Positions 47,247-56,588 of a DNA stretch of 64,000 nt are shown in pieces (positions within the stretch are counted from its first letter, which is position 1; each line of letters starts with the position of its first letter). The stretch comes from Leptospira ryugenii. Its GTDB lineage: Bacteria > Spirochaetota > Leptospiria > Leptospirales > Leptospiraceae. A program made the translations under genes and the position numbers. The notes beneath the pieces were generated by a model. That model ran no database searches. It was not told the DNA's origin and was given only the letters and a program-made list of their open reading frames with translations. The stretch spans positions 268,756 through 332,755 of the forward strand of contig NZ_BFBB01000004.1 in NCBI RefSeq assembly GCF_003114855.1. The letters run 5' to 3'.

Positions 47247-48566
47247 ATGAAACGCCCCATATTGATCCTTATCCTTTTCCTATTGCCTGTGATTCTGATA
47301 GCGGGTTCCTATGGAGATGTGTATGGTGGATTTCCGCGCCAATCGGGGATGGCGGGCGCAGTGTCTTCTTTTGTGAATAACTCTTCTTCTCCGTTTTACA
47401 ACATTGCTGGATTAGCGAGAAAGAATGAACAAGAATTGATCCGCGAAAAGTCTGCTGATCCAACGAAAGAGGAAAGACAAGGATTTCACGAGCTGAGCCT
47501 TTCCTATAATTATGTAGATCCCAGAATTAGTACAAATTTGGCGAGAAGGGAAAGTCTCTCTGAAACAAAAGATCACCACCTAACGTTTGGTCTGACTTTA
47601 AACTTAAATGAAATTTATAAAACAAATAACAGGCTTCGTTTTGGGATCAATTTGATAAGCCCTGCCACTGGAAATTTGGTTACAATCAATGATCAAAATC
47701 CAAACGTACCAAGACCCATCCAATCGGGTGCAGCCAACGAACGTCCCATCATTCTGGGAGGACTTGCCTATGAAATTTGGAAAGACCATTTGTTCTTTGG
47801 AATTGGATTCAATGCGTTTCTAAGAGGAGGAGGTTCTATCCTTCTAAAAAATGTTCCGATCTCACAAAATCAGTCTACACCTGACCAGCAAGTGATATTA
47901 CAATTGAAACCTATCATCAATCCTATCTTTGGATTACAATTTCATTGGAGAAATTTTGATTTCGGCCTTTCGTATAGAAGAGAAACCTTTTTATCCGTAG
48001 ACCCTCTCGCCACAAGAGCTCAAACCACTCTCCTTGGCATCCAACTTGATCTAGACTTAGCCTTATTGGATTTGTACCAACCCAAAGTATATACAGGTGG
48101 AATCTCATATCTACATAAAGAGAGATATAGATTTGGATTTGATGTGAACTTAGAAAAATGGAGTGAATACCGAATCTCTAGGACCAAAGCTACTTACAGT
48201 GGCGCACCAGAAGTGAAAGACACAACAAATCTAAGGTTTGGATTCGAATATTTGTGGAAACCCGAAACAAGCTTTCGTCTTGGTTATGCGAGAAGGCCTA
48301 GTGCAATCGGTGATACGAGTGGAAGGGCAAATCTCTTGGATTTTGATCGCAACATTTACACCATTGGCATGAGTTATACGATAACTGACCAAACCTCAAG
48401 CTATTTAGCCAATCTAAAAAAGGCAATCGTATTGGATCTAGTACTCGACTACCAAACCTGGACTTCAAGAGAGATTACGAAGAGAGAGCCCTCCCCTGAC
48501 AATCCCAATTATAGTTATGGAGGAAAAGCTCTGCACATAGGTTTTGGAATCACAACATTCCTTTAA
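47247..48566 (+). CDS. FadL/OmpP1/TodX-type outer-membrane hydrocarbon transporter
   Basis: A 439-residue outer-membrane protein with a signal peptide (ending near 'LIAGS') and the FadL-family N-terminal hatch: 'GGFPRQSGMAGAVSSFVNN' followed by 'SPFYNIAGLA' (the family has NPAGLA). The rest alternates amphipathic strands as in the 14-stranded barrel, with the typical C-terminal 'LRFGFEYLWKPETSFRLGYARRP'. Members such as FadL, TodX and XylN move long-chain fatty acids, toluene or xylene through the outer membrane. As last gene of the hydroxylase operon (no gap to the preceding gene) it is the probable entry port for the hydroxylase substrate. Confidence 0.75.
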   Translation: MKRPILILILFLLPVILIAGSYGDVYGGFPRQSGMAGAVSSFVNNSSSPFYNIAGLARKNEQELIREKSADPTKEERQGFHELSLSYNYVDPRISTNLARRESLSETKDHHLTFGLTLNLNEIYKTNNRLRFGINLISPATGNLVTINDQNPNVPRPIQSGAANERPIILGGLAYEIWKDHLFFGIGFNAFLRGGGSILLKNVPISQNQSTPDQQVILQLKPIINPIFGLQFHWRNFDFGLSYRRETFLSVDPLATRAQTTLLGIQLDLDLALLDLYQPKVYTGGISYLHKERYRFGFDVNLEKWSEYRISRTKATYSGAPEVKDTTNLRFGFEYLWKPETSFRLGYARRPSAIGDTSGRANLLDFDRNIYTIGMSYTITDQTSSYLANLKKAIVLDLVLDYQTWTSREITKREPSPDNPNYSYGGKALHIGFGITTFL

Positions 48567-48572
48567 AAAGTT

Positions 48573-49778
48573 TTAAACAAGTATCATTTGCAAAAAACCG
48601 ATACAGCCACCTAAAAAAGCTCCCACAAGGATAAGCAAAAGTTCATCTTCTTGGAATGCAGAGCGCAATATAGATTCAAAATCTTTAGAAGAGAGTTGAA
48701 TCATCTTTTCCGACATCTCCTTTTCTAATTCCAATGAGCGGTGGACATATCGGTCTAGGTCACGTGCCTGCAAAACAGTTGCTTCTGAAATTTGTTTAGA
48801 AATTGCTAATTTTGTCTCTTCGTATTTTGACCATTTTGTTTGTGTCTTTAACAAAGGTCTGGTGAAAGTTGTGATCTTATCAATTTGTATCAAAATTTCC
48901 GTTTGTATATCATGGATTAAAATATCGGCCGCTTTCCCAAATAATAATTCATCGAGTATGTTCTTTGCACTGAGAATCTCTTCCGAAACTATCTTTGCAA
49001 AGGATCTTGATACTTCTACTTTCCGTTTCAAAAACAAACCATGGTAATGGACAACACCGAAGTATGTTCTGGGCTCCAATGGTCTAAATATCATTTGGAT
49101 CGCGAGAAAATTTGTAATGTAGCCTACCAGAACTCCTTGTAATGGAAGACTCCAAGGCAGCGGATATTGAAACCAAAAAAACAATTGGAAAAGCCCGATC
49201 AAAAACCCAAAGTAAAGGCCAGATCTCTCGATAAACTTGAATTCTGGTCCCCCAACTGTTTGGAACATCTCCACTATCAGATTGGTGTTCTCACCAGTCA
49301 TTTTGTCATAGACTAGCTTTTTGATATCTAATTTTGAATGCAGGTCCGTTTGGATTTCTCTGATGATTTTTTTGATTATATTCCCACTTTCTGTTTTAAT
49401 TTTTAAAATAATCTCTTTTCGAAATGATTCTGGAATTTTTTCCCAGAGTTGTGGTTCGATTCCATTCGCAATCTCTTTTGCAGTGCTTTGCAAAACAGGC
49501 TCGAGAGAAGCAAGCAAGTTGGTCTCAATGATGGTTTCATCGATTCGTTTGGTTACCTGTTGCACATCCAAAAGTTTTTCTGTGATGACTTCTACAAATT
49601 TTGAACCTATCTTATTTGCCTTCCTAGGGATGATGCCTTGCCAACCAAAGAAGGGAGGGTAGCCATAAAACCGAATGGGATAAAATGTCATCTTGATTGC
49701 TAACCAATTGGTAATATAACCAATCAATGCATAGGTGAAAGGCATAGAAAATAAGATAAGCTTACTGGTATCTTCCAT
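48573..49778 (-). CDS. DUF445 family membrane protein
   Basis: A 401-residue protein of the DUF445 (YheB/YjiN-like) family: two copies of the signature 'GYITNWLAIKMTFYP' and 'GYITNFLAIQMIFRP', each followed by a helical amphipathic region, and a C-terminal membrane helix ('LVGAFLGGCIGFLQMIL'). The function is unknown; the family is found in Gram-positive and Gram-negative envelopes. I chose ATG 49778 over the TTG at 49805. It converges on the hydroxylase operon with 6 bp between stop codons. A TetR gene lies 47 bp upstream on the same strand, probably co-transcribed. Confidence 0.8.
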   Translation of the reverse strand: MEDTSKLILFSMPFTYALIGYITNWLAIKMTFYPIRFYGYPPFFGWQGIIPRKANKIGSKFVEVITEKLLDVQQVTKRIDETIIETNLLASLEPVLQSTAKEIANGIEPQLWEKIPESFRKEIILKIKTESGNIIKKIIREIQTDLHSKLDIKKLVYDKMTGENTNLIVEMFQTVGGPEFKFIERSGLYFGFLIGLFQLFFWFQYPLPWSLPLQGVLVGYITNFLAIQMIFRPLEPRTYFGVVHYHGLFLKRKVEVSRSFAKIVSEEILSAKNILDELLFGKAADILIHDIQTEILIQIDKITTFTRPLLKTQTKWSKYEETKLAISKQISEATVLQARDLDRYVHRSLELEKEMSEKMIQLSSKDFESILRSAFQEDELLLILVGAFLGGCIGFLQMILV

Positions 49779-49825
49779 TGCTACCCATGCAAAAAGTAGC
49801 ACCAATCTTACTTTAAAAACGATTC

Positions 49826-50395
49826 TTAGTCAATATTTTTTGCCTGGTCTGAAAATAGATTTCCTAAGTATCCCAAACCTTCAAAAAATTCTATCCAAGA
49901 AGTATCTTCGTCTCCTTTTGATTTCAAAAATAAGGCACCCACAAAAAAAGCAAGAAATGCCTTCCCTCCATTTCCATTTGTCTCTTTTTGGAAGAAACGA
50001 TTTAATGCTGTCTCATAGGCCAAGAAAGAATCATCAACTAACTTTTGTAATTCTCTAGAATCAGAGAGGTGTCGTTTCACATCAATTGCCAACAAAATCA
50101 AATTTAAAAAATGCATCTCCTTTCCTGAAATAAAGTTCATAATATCGATGATGCTCGTTGTATCTTCAGATAGTTTATGAATAGCCTCAGCATCTAAGGT
50201 CACCAAGTGTTTCACCATAGAAGAAAAAAGGGCTTCTTTTGTTGGGAAATAATGGTATAAGGTGCCTGTTGACACTCCAAGTTCTTTGGAGAGTTCCCGC
50301 ATTGAAACGGAAGCAACACCCTTAGACACAAAAATGGGTAAAGATTTCGAGAGCAATTCAATTCGATATAGATTATGATCAACGATCTTGGGCAT
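49826..50395 (-). CDS. TetR-family transcriptional regulator
   Basis: A 189-residue repressor with a typical N-terminal helix-turn-helix ('GVASVSMRELSKELGVSTGT' then 'LYHYFPTKEALF') and a helical ligand domain that I cannot assign. The DUF445 gene follows 47 bp downstream. It is the nearest TetR regulator to the hydroxylase operon (1.3 kb from its end) and could respond to a hydrophobic ligand, but no operator shared with the operon promoter is visible. Confidence 0.8.
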   Translation of the reverse strand: MPKIVDHNLYRIELLSKSLPIFVSKGVASVSMRELSKELGVSTGTLYHYFPTKEALFSSMVKHLVTLDAEAIHKLSEDTTSIIDIMNFISGKEMHFLNLILLAIDVKRHLSDSRELQKLVDDSFLAYETALNRFFQKETNGNGGKAFLAFFVGALFLKSKGDEDTSWIEFFEGLGYLGNLFSDQAKNID

Positions 50396-50716
50396 ACTTG
50401 CGAGATCTCCAGTGTCAATTTAAGTAAACGCCAGGAGAGTTCAAAAAGGCAAGGGTATTTTCTGCGTTTTGCCTATCGGATTTTCGCATTTCTGCGCACT
50501 CTTTTTATTTCCAAAATGGAATCATTCTTTGGCAAATCATTCCAATACGGTTCATGCATAGGCGGATCCGCAGGCTAAGCGTAACCTCACGAGTATAAAA
50601 CAAAAATCCATTGGCAAATAAAAACACCGCTCCAATACACTTCATTAGATCTGATGCTTCTCAATGTGAAAACATAAGAAATTTTTGAGATTCAAATAGA
50701 ATGCTTAATGTATGAA
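50396..50716. other. 321-bp intergenic region
   Basis: It separates the TetR gene from the lipoprotein cassette end. I see an 8-bp GAGATCTC palindrome just upstream of the TetR start and a 10-bp GCGGATCCGC palindrome (50562-50571), but no gene or terminator. Confidence 0.4.
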
Positions 50717-51208
50717 TTATTTTAACTCATCAGCGAAACTTCTTTGATATGCATATCGGCAATCATATTTAAATGTGGTGCTAATTTTCGTTAGACCCAC
50801 TATATCAGTATGTTTTAATTCACGAATGAACGGAGACCACCGATCACCTTCACTCAAAGCTTCATTATGATGAGAACTTTTGTTCAACCCTGGGCAAATG
50901 ACCACTATTGTTCCCGCATGAAAGGTTCTTGTGAGTTTTGTCACTAAAAATTCAGATTCGAGAGACCTGATCTTTATTGTATGTTTTCCAGGTGACATTA
51001 CAATAAAATCAGCAAATCCATCTGGAAATGTTTGGTCATCAATTTCAACTATCCAAAAAGGACGGAGAGAACCTGCCGGAAGACGCACAGTTTCAGATTC
51101 AGCTTGTGAAGCGTTTGCCTTAATATAAGTTGTAGAAATACAATTGGATAAAGAACTATAAAAAATTACAAGAATCATGATTCTTAATTTCTGATTCATA
51201 TTCATCAT
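50717..51208 (-). CDS. small lipoprotein (third gene of cassette)
   Basis: A 163-residue predicted lipoprotein (signal ending LSNC). ATG 51208 has AAGGA 8 nt upstream within the previous gene and overlaps its stop by 4 bp (ATGA). The body is a compact beta domain ('SLRPFWIVEIDDQTFPD', 'MSPGKHTIKIRSLES') resembling PEGA-like or carboxypeptidase-regulatory beta-sandwiches, without a clear match. Co-translated with the two preceding lipoproteins. Confidence 0.6.
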   Translation of the reverse strand: MMNMNQKLRIMILVIFYSSLSNCISTTYIKANASQAESETVRLPAGSLRPFWIVEIDDQTFPDGFADFIVMSPGKHTIKIRSLESEFLVTKLTRTFHAGTIVVICPGLNKSSHHNEALSEGDRWSPFIRELKHTDIVGLTKISTTFKYDCRYAYQRSFADELK

Positions 51209-51756
51209 TTTGATTTTCCTTTGAGCATGTAAGCGTATTTTTCACTTAAAAAATCCTTAAATTTTTGCATTTCCTTTTCATCAGAAACTGTTTTATATAG
51301 ATTGAGATTCACATTGATCTGCACTTTCGGTAAAACCAAGATTTCCTTCGACTTTACAGACAAAACTTCTTTCGTTTTCGTGTAGTATACTCTTGCAACT
51401 ATGGCCGGTGAGAAAAAAATAAATTGCCTTACATCAAACCTAAAGGATTCATCCCTTGCAATCTCCCCTTCTCGATATTGAAAAACAATATAACCTTCTG
51501 TATCCGTTCCGACTCGCGTTCGTACTTTATCAATATAAACATCCAGAAACTCCGGGCCAAAGAGAAAGTAAAATGGGTATTTTCTCCACCAAGAAATTGG
51601 TGATACCTTATTTCCAGTATTATCAATAAATTCATACTGTACGGCAACCAGACCATACGCTTGGTTGATCTCGGTGGACTCATTCACGTTGTACTTGGAT
51701 GTGGCACAACCGAAAGATAAAAGTAGTGAAACAAACAAAGCTAGTGTGATTTTCAT
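51205..51756 (-). CDS. small lipoprotein (second gene of cassette)
   Basis: A 183-residue predicted lipoprotein with a good lipobox (LSFGC) and an ATGA overlap at both ends. The middle has aromatic-rich strands ('PISWWRKYPFYFLFGPEFL') and a beta segment ('FRFDVRQFIFFSPAIVARVYY'). No family recognised. The operon arrangement implies one complex or envelope structure with its two neighbours. Confidence 0.6.
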   Translation of the reverse strand: MKITLALFVSLLLSFGCATSKYNVNESTEINQAYGLVAVQYEFIDNTGNKVSPISWWRKYPFYFLFGPEFLDVYIDKVRTRVGTDTEGYIVFQYREGEIARDESFRFDVRQFIFFSPAIVARVYYTKTKEVLSVKSKEILVLPKVQINVNLNLYKTVSDEKEMQKFKDFLSEKYAYMLKGKSK

Positions 51757-52400
51757 TTATTTTTAATTTCAATTTGCGGTGCAACTCGTTGTACAATGAG
51801 TTTCCAAGATTCAACGATCTGAGTCTCGACTCCACCTGCGTTCCCGAAGAGTGGTGCAAGCCATCCCCACCACGCCGCAAGAAAAGGACCTTCTACTTTG
51901 TAGGTCTGGCTGGATTTGTTTGGCTGCTCAACTTCAAAGTAAAAGATATGTTGGAATCGTCCACTATAGGTTGGAACCAAGCCAAGCGATCCGATTGTAG
52001 CTGTGGCATTCACAGTCGATAGAACAAGGACATACCAGGGAGGGTTGTATACATCTATTTTTACTTTTATGTGAATTCCTTGTCCATTTCCATCTTTACT
52101 GAGTTTGGCGTTCGGGAAGCCACCACCCTTGATCGCCTTTTCGAGCCATTCTTCTGTCTTTTTGAATTCCTCGGGTCGGGCTTCATATACCTCTCCGCGA
52201 TTCAGGATTTGAACTAATGCAAAGGTGACATTCTCTGATTTTGCTACCATATCTTTTGTTGGCAAAGGGTAATGTCCTATTTGGAGCGAAGTACATGCGC
52301 CCAATGCGAAGATAAGTACTGTGCAGAGAACGAATCGAAGGATGTTCTTTCCATTTCCCAACATACGGTTTTTAAATTGATCGTTTGTATAAAGCTGCAT
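51753..52400 (-). CDS. small lipoprotein (first gene of cassette)
   Basis: A 215-residue predicted lipoprotein with a canonical lipobox (FALGAC). The start may be ATG 52400 or ATG 52364; neither has a good ribosome site, and the later one gives a more usual signal peptide. A domain of strands and helices ('EEWLEKAIKGGGF', 'GIHIKVKIDVYNPPWYVLV', 'SGRFQHIFYFEVEQ') recalls lipoproteins of the LptE/DUF4136 type that sit at the outer membrane. Its stop overlaps the next gene by 4 bp. Confidence 0.6.
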   Translation of the reverse strand: MQLYTNDQFKNRMLGNGKNILRFVLCTVLIFALGACTSLQIGHYPLPTKDMVAKSENVTFALVQILNRGEVYEARPEEFKKTEEWLEKAIKGGGFPNAKLSKDGNGQGIHIKVKIDVYNPPWYVLVLSTVNATATIGSLGLVPTYSGRFQHIFYFEVEQPNKSSQTYKVEGPFLAAWWGWLAPLFGNAGGVETQIVESWKLIVQRVAPQIEIKNK

Positions 52401-52499
52401 ACGAAAGGTTATTCTATAGGATCATCTCGAATGGATCGTCCTAGATCATGAACTAGGACGAAAAAATTAGGATAAACGCGAAAAATTGAATCGAAACGG

Positions 52500-53945
52500 T
52501 TAAGAGTGCAATTTTTGAAATTCAGTGGGCGTCATTTTTGTGAGTTTTTTGAAGATAGAATTGAAGGCAGACTTGGATTGGTATCCAACCGAATAGGCAA
52601 TGTTTAAGATGTTTGCTTCTTTCCTCTGCAACAATCGTTTCGCTTCGTTGATACGATACTGATTGAGTAAGGAGGAAAATGTCATTTTGAAATTATGATT
52701 GATGATATAGGAAACCTGATCTTCACGTATTTGAAGTAGAGAAGCTAACTTCCTGAGTGATAATTCTGGATCTAAATAGACTTTTTCGTTCTCAAACATT
52801 TCGCTAATTTTCTGTACATACACATTTTGATCTAAATTAGAAATCCTTGTTTTAGACGAGTCTTCACTTCTGTCCTTTCTAAATGTCTGGATCTCTTTAA
52901 CATTTTGAATTTGTGCTTCCAAACGAAAGTATCTACGAACGGAAAATTCACCCAAAGGCAATAGAAAACAGAATAATCCAAATGAGAGCAAAGGAAATTC
53001 TAAGTTTTTAGTAAAATAGGAAATCCCCATCTCCATAAATGCAAACAAAAGAAAAATGATGATTCCATACAATACACTTCTTAAATTGTATTGAGGTTGG
53101 CGGATTGCCATAAATAGAGGAGGAAAGAATACAAACAAGAAGGCTATACAAAGCAAATGAAAGGGAGAGACAATAGAATCAAATTCAATATCGAAGTATA
53201 AAAAAAACAAAAGTAAGAAAAATACGAAGACTAAATACGTAAGCCCGACCACTCTAAACCGTTTCCGCCAAACAGATCGTAGGAGAAAAGACAAAAACCA
53301 TAATAAGGCACCCGGGAAGAGATACAATGAACCTAATAGTATGGGTATCCAATATTCTGAAGTAACCGAGGGAAATAACATCCCAAATAATTCATTGCCG
53401 ATCGAAATGCTATAAATCCCCGCTAAGAAGAGCAATAAGGAAAATGCCAGGTATTGTAAGTGAGTTTGCCGTAATAAAAAAACATAGAAGGAAAATATCC
53501 CGATGAATAGATACAAAAACCCAAAGAGAATGAGAAATCCATCTTTCTTTATCTGGTATTGCCATAAATCCGACATGGATCCGTACACAACTGGGTTTAA
53601 AACCATGCGGTCTTTTTGGCCAAAAATAGAGATATTCAATTCACACTGGCTGGCAGTTGCCTGCACAAAAAGATTCTTAGAGCCAGACCGTTCTCCTTCC
53701 GGAGGATGGATGAGAATTTGGTTACAGAATGAAATGATAGTAGGAGCATTCACTGTGACCATTACGTACCAGGGACGATGTTCTGAGCTCAGAACTGTTT
53801 TTCTATGCTGTACTCTGATGCTGGCGCCAGACTTCTCTAGGCTTATCTGATCCCACTCAATTTCTCTTTTATCTCCCGGGAAGGTACAAGATGAGAAACC
53901 CAAGCCATAAAGAATTAAAAATAGAATAAGATAGCTACCTTTCAC
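52500..53945 (-). CDS. lipidated 7TM receptor with AraC-type DNA-binding domain
   Basis: A 481-residue protein with a lipoprotein-like N-terminus (signal ending GFSSC), a ~100-residue extracytoplasmic beta domain with two Cys, seven transmembrane helices (about 135-345) as in 7TM-DISM receptors, and a cytoplasmic AraC helix-turn-helix ('LSLRKLASLLQIREDQVSYI', 'NILNIAYSVGYQSKSAFNSI', 'MTPTEFQKLHS'). This would bind an extracellular ligand and act on DNA directly. The lipobox on a polytopic regulator is unusual. It lies about 100 bp upstream of the lipoprotein cassette on the same strand and may control it. Confidence 0.75.
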   Translation of the reverse strand: MKGSYLILFLILYGLGFSSCTFPGDKREIEWDQISLEKSGASIRVQHRKTVLSSEHRPWYVMVTVNAPTIISFCNQILIHPPEGERSGSKNLFVQATASQCELNISIFGQKDRMVLNPVVYGSMSDLWQYQIKKDGFLILFGFLYLFIGIFSFYVFLLRQTHLQYLAFSLLLFLAGIYSISIGNELFGMLFPSVTSEYWIPILLGSLYLFPGALLWFLSFLLRSVWRKRFRVVGLTYLVFVFFLLLFFLYFDIEFDSIVSPFHLLCIAFLFVFFPPLFMAIRQPQYNLRSVLYGIIIFLLFAFMEMGISYFTKNLEFPLLSFGLFCFLLPLGEFSVRRYFRLEAQIQNVKEIQTFRKDRSEDSSKTRISNLDQNVYVQKISEMFENEKVYLDPELSLRKLASLLQIREDQVSYIINHNFKMTFSSLLNQYRINEAKRLLQRKEANILNIAYSVGYQSKSAFNSIFKKLTKMTPTEFQKLHS

Positions 53946-54054
53946 TTTGCCTAGGTTTAAAAAGCATTTTAGAAAGCGTCAATGAGAAGACAAAGGAGAG
54001 AATCTCGTTCACAAAAAAATTACGTAATTCCTAATTTGCTAAATTACCCTAGAA

Positions 54055-56130
54055 TCAAGGAACAACCGTTATGGAAATCACACGCTCTACAAAACCATGA
54101 GCATTCGTAGCTCGAATCGTAAAATTTGTAGGGCCAAAAGTCGTAGAAGAAGTTCCCATTATTTGGCATGTTGTATTGTTAAGTGAAAAGCCAGTGGGGA
54201 GCGAGGGAGTCGATAGACAGCTGATGAGAGGGGTTCCGGTAAGCTGGACTTCCCAAGCAGGTAAAGGATTTGCATTAACAGGGAGAGTGAAGGGAGAACC
54301 AGGATAACTCAATGTAGGTGGTGCAGTGGATGCATTCACTGTCATCTGGATATCGGTTGAGCCAGTTCCGAAGGAATTGGTCGCTGTAATCGTATAGGTA
54401 TTTGAAGAAGAAGTAGAAGTAGGCGTACCAGATATGGTACAACTTGTATTGATTGATAAACCGGCTGGAAGCGTCGGAGAGGATGTGCATGCTGAAAAAG
54501 GTGTTTCGGTAACAGTAGCGACCAAACTACTGATGGCCGTATTTTGCGTAAAACTAAACGGTGAACCTGTATAACTTAGAGTTGGGACGGAGCCTACCGT
54601 AATTTGGATCACTTTTGTATCGGAACCTGCCCCGTTCGCAGCTGTGATGCTATAGTTCATACTCGTTTGGTTTGCCGTTGGTGTCCCAGTGATGGCGCAA
54701 GTGCTCGGATTGATGCTAAGCCCCGCAGGTAAACCCGGACTGGAACTACAGGATGTTGGGGAACTTCCAGTAAGAGTTGGTGTGATGGCGGTGATCGCCA
54801 CATTCCTAGTGAAGGAAAAACTTGAGGGACTAAAGCTGAGTGTGGGTGCGACGGTTTGTGGGTTGATACGAATGTCGATAACGGCATTGGCACTTCCCGA
54901 TCCGTTGCTCGCCATGATCGTATAGTTGGTCGCTGATTGAGTGTTTGTTGGAGTACCTGAGATAGCACAATTGCCATTATTCAAACTTAAACCTGCGGGC
55001 AAGGGAGGACTAGCCGAACAAGATGTCAAACTACTACCTGTTAGATTGGCAGAGATCGTTGTGATAGCTGTGCCTGCTGTAAAGGTAAAGGTCGAACCTG
55101 TGTAGCTAATTGTCGGCGCAATGGTGGCCGCTGAAACTTGGATGGAGATTTGGGTAGTATTGGAACCAAAAGCATTCGATGCCGTGATTGTATGCAATGT
55201 TGATGATTGTGTCGAAGTTGGAGTTCCTGAAATGACGCAGGTAGTATTGTTAATCGAAAGTCCTGTGGGTAGATTTGGATTTGCGTTGCATGATGTCGGA
55301 CTGTTTCCTGTCAAAGTTGGAGACAAACTCGCAATGGCGTTTCCTTGTGTATACACAAATGGTGAGCCCGCATAACTGATACTTGGCGCAACCCCTGTAG
55401 CCAGAACTTGTATATTCATTGAGAAAGTAGCACTTCCAAATGCATTCGCGGCGGTTATTACATATGTAGTACTTGCTTGTGCTGTTGTAGGTGTTCCTGA
55501 AATCACACAGGTGCTTGCAGATATCGTCAAACCAGCAGGAAGGCTTGTGTTGGTACTACAGGTAATGGGACTTTGTCCTGACAATACACTTGGATGGATA
55601 GGCGTAATGGCTGCATTTCTAGTTAGGATAATGCTGTTTGACGTATACGAAATTGTCGGGCTCTGGCTTAAGAAAAATGTGCCAAACTGTATTGTTGTCG
55701 TTGCAGTTCCGAACTGATTCGATGCAACTACGGTATGCTCTATAACAGGATGCCAAAAATAAGCATAACCGCTTAAGTCACAATTTTCTGGATTAAGCTT
55801 TATCGACGGATAAGGAGAGGGAAAAATTGTACAGTTTGTGAAAGGTGTCCCTTCAGTGATTGCGGGAATACTTACCTCAGCTAGAAAAGGAAGAACATAG
55901 GTTTGGTTGGCGTAAGAAACCCTGGGTGGTCTGGCATTAAATTGAGTATTTGAGGAGTCAGAGATCGTTTGGTCAGAAAGTGCCAAGAGAGCAAGAATCA
56001 ATCCATTCCCAGTTTTTTCGGAACAGCTACTGTTCGAAAGACAACCTTTGTCTTCTAACACGAAGATACAATTGCCAAGAAAAAATAGCTGCACAAGTAG
56101 AATCGGGAAGGCACTTATTAGGTTTCGCAT
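54055..56130 (-). CDS. lipoprotein with seven He_PIG Ig-like domains
   Basis: About 691 residues from ATG 56130, which opens a clean lipoprotein signal (ending FFLGNC); an ATG at 56208 extends the frame but weakens the signal. After the lipid Cys comes CX8C, a diverged form of the shared module. Then follow seven ~85-residue He_PIG domains of the type 'P-LSYTGSPF-FT---AI', 'SC-----LPAGLSIN--TC-ISGTP', 'YTITA-N-FGS'. Each has two Cys about 20 residues apart, likely one disulfide per domain. Such Ig arrays often serve as surface stalks or adhesins. Confidence 0.8.
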   Translation of the reverse strand: MRNLISAFPILLVQLFFLGNCIFVLEDKGCLSNSSCSEKTGNGLILALLALSDQTISDSSNTQFNARPPRVSYANQTYVLPFLAEVSIPAITEGTPFTNCTIFPSPYPSIKLNPENCDLSGYAYFWHPVIEHTVVASNQFGTATTTIQFGTFFLSQSPTISYTSNSIILTRNAAITPIHPSVLSGQSPITCSTNTSLPAGLTISASTCVISGTPTTAQASTTYVITAANAFGSATFSMNIQVLATGVAPSISYAGSPFVYTQGNAIASLSPTLTGNSPTSCNANPNLPTGLSINNTTCVISGTPTSTQSSTLHTITASNAFGSNTTQISIQVSAATIAPTISYTGSTFTFTAGTAITTISANLTGSSLTSCSASPPLPAGLSLNNGNCAISGTPTNTQSATNYTIMASNGSGSANAVIDIRINPQTVAPTLSFSPSSFSFTRNVAITAITPTLTGSSPTSCSSSPGLPAGLSINPSTCAITGTPTANQTSMNYSITAANGAGSDTKVIQITVGSVPTLSYTGSPFSFTQNTAISSLVATVTETPFSACTSSPTLPAGLSINTSCTISGTPTSTSSSNTYTITATNSFGTGSTDIQMTVNASTAPPTLSYPGSPFTLPVNANPLPAWEVQLTGTPLISCLSTPSLPTGFSLNNTTCQIMGTSSTTFGPTNFTIRATNAHGFVERVISITVVP

Positions 56131-56588
56131 AGCAAGAAAACTTCGCTTAAAATTGAGAAAACAATTTGTTATTTTAATCGAAAAGTAAAAAACAAAGAAT
56201 CGCTTCATTTTTTCAGAAAATCAATAAAACTAATTGGCATTAGTTTCATTTTTTATAAAAAAAATTTAATCTTTGTGAAAATGAATTGAGTATGATCTGT
56301 TGTCGTGACTTTCACTTTACTTCCAGTTTGACGAATACACTTTTTCATTTTTTATGCATAACCGTACATTTGCAGTGAATTTTGTGCTTATAAAGGCTTT
56401 TATCGGTTTTTGTGAAATCATTTTCGTCTCTCTCGCAGTGCGTTGGAAAGGAGACTTCACTTGTTGTAACTCTTGTTTCCTTAGAAAACCGACGGAAATC
56501 GATTCATCTCTTTTTTTTAAAAACTAGCTCTATCAAATCTTTGCTCCCGTCTAAAAACGGCAGATTCTTTTGACAAGCCAAGTCGGAA
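56131..56588. other. 458-bp divergent intergenic region
   Basis: Between the He_PIG lipoprotein and the cyclase gene. It is AT-rich with no gene. A TTGACA-like sequence near 56572 lies too close to the cyclase start to be its -35 element, so the promoters are not resolved. Confidence 0.4.

Noticed and set aside
50375..50578. 67-codon plus-strand frame in the TetR upstream region
   Set aside because: It begins inside the TetR gene on the other strand, has no ribosome site and no recognisable domain.
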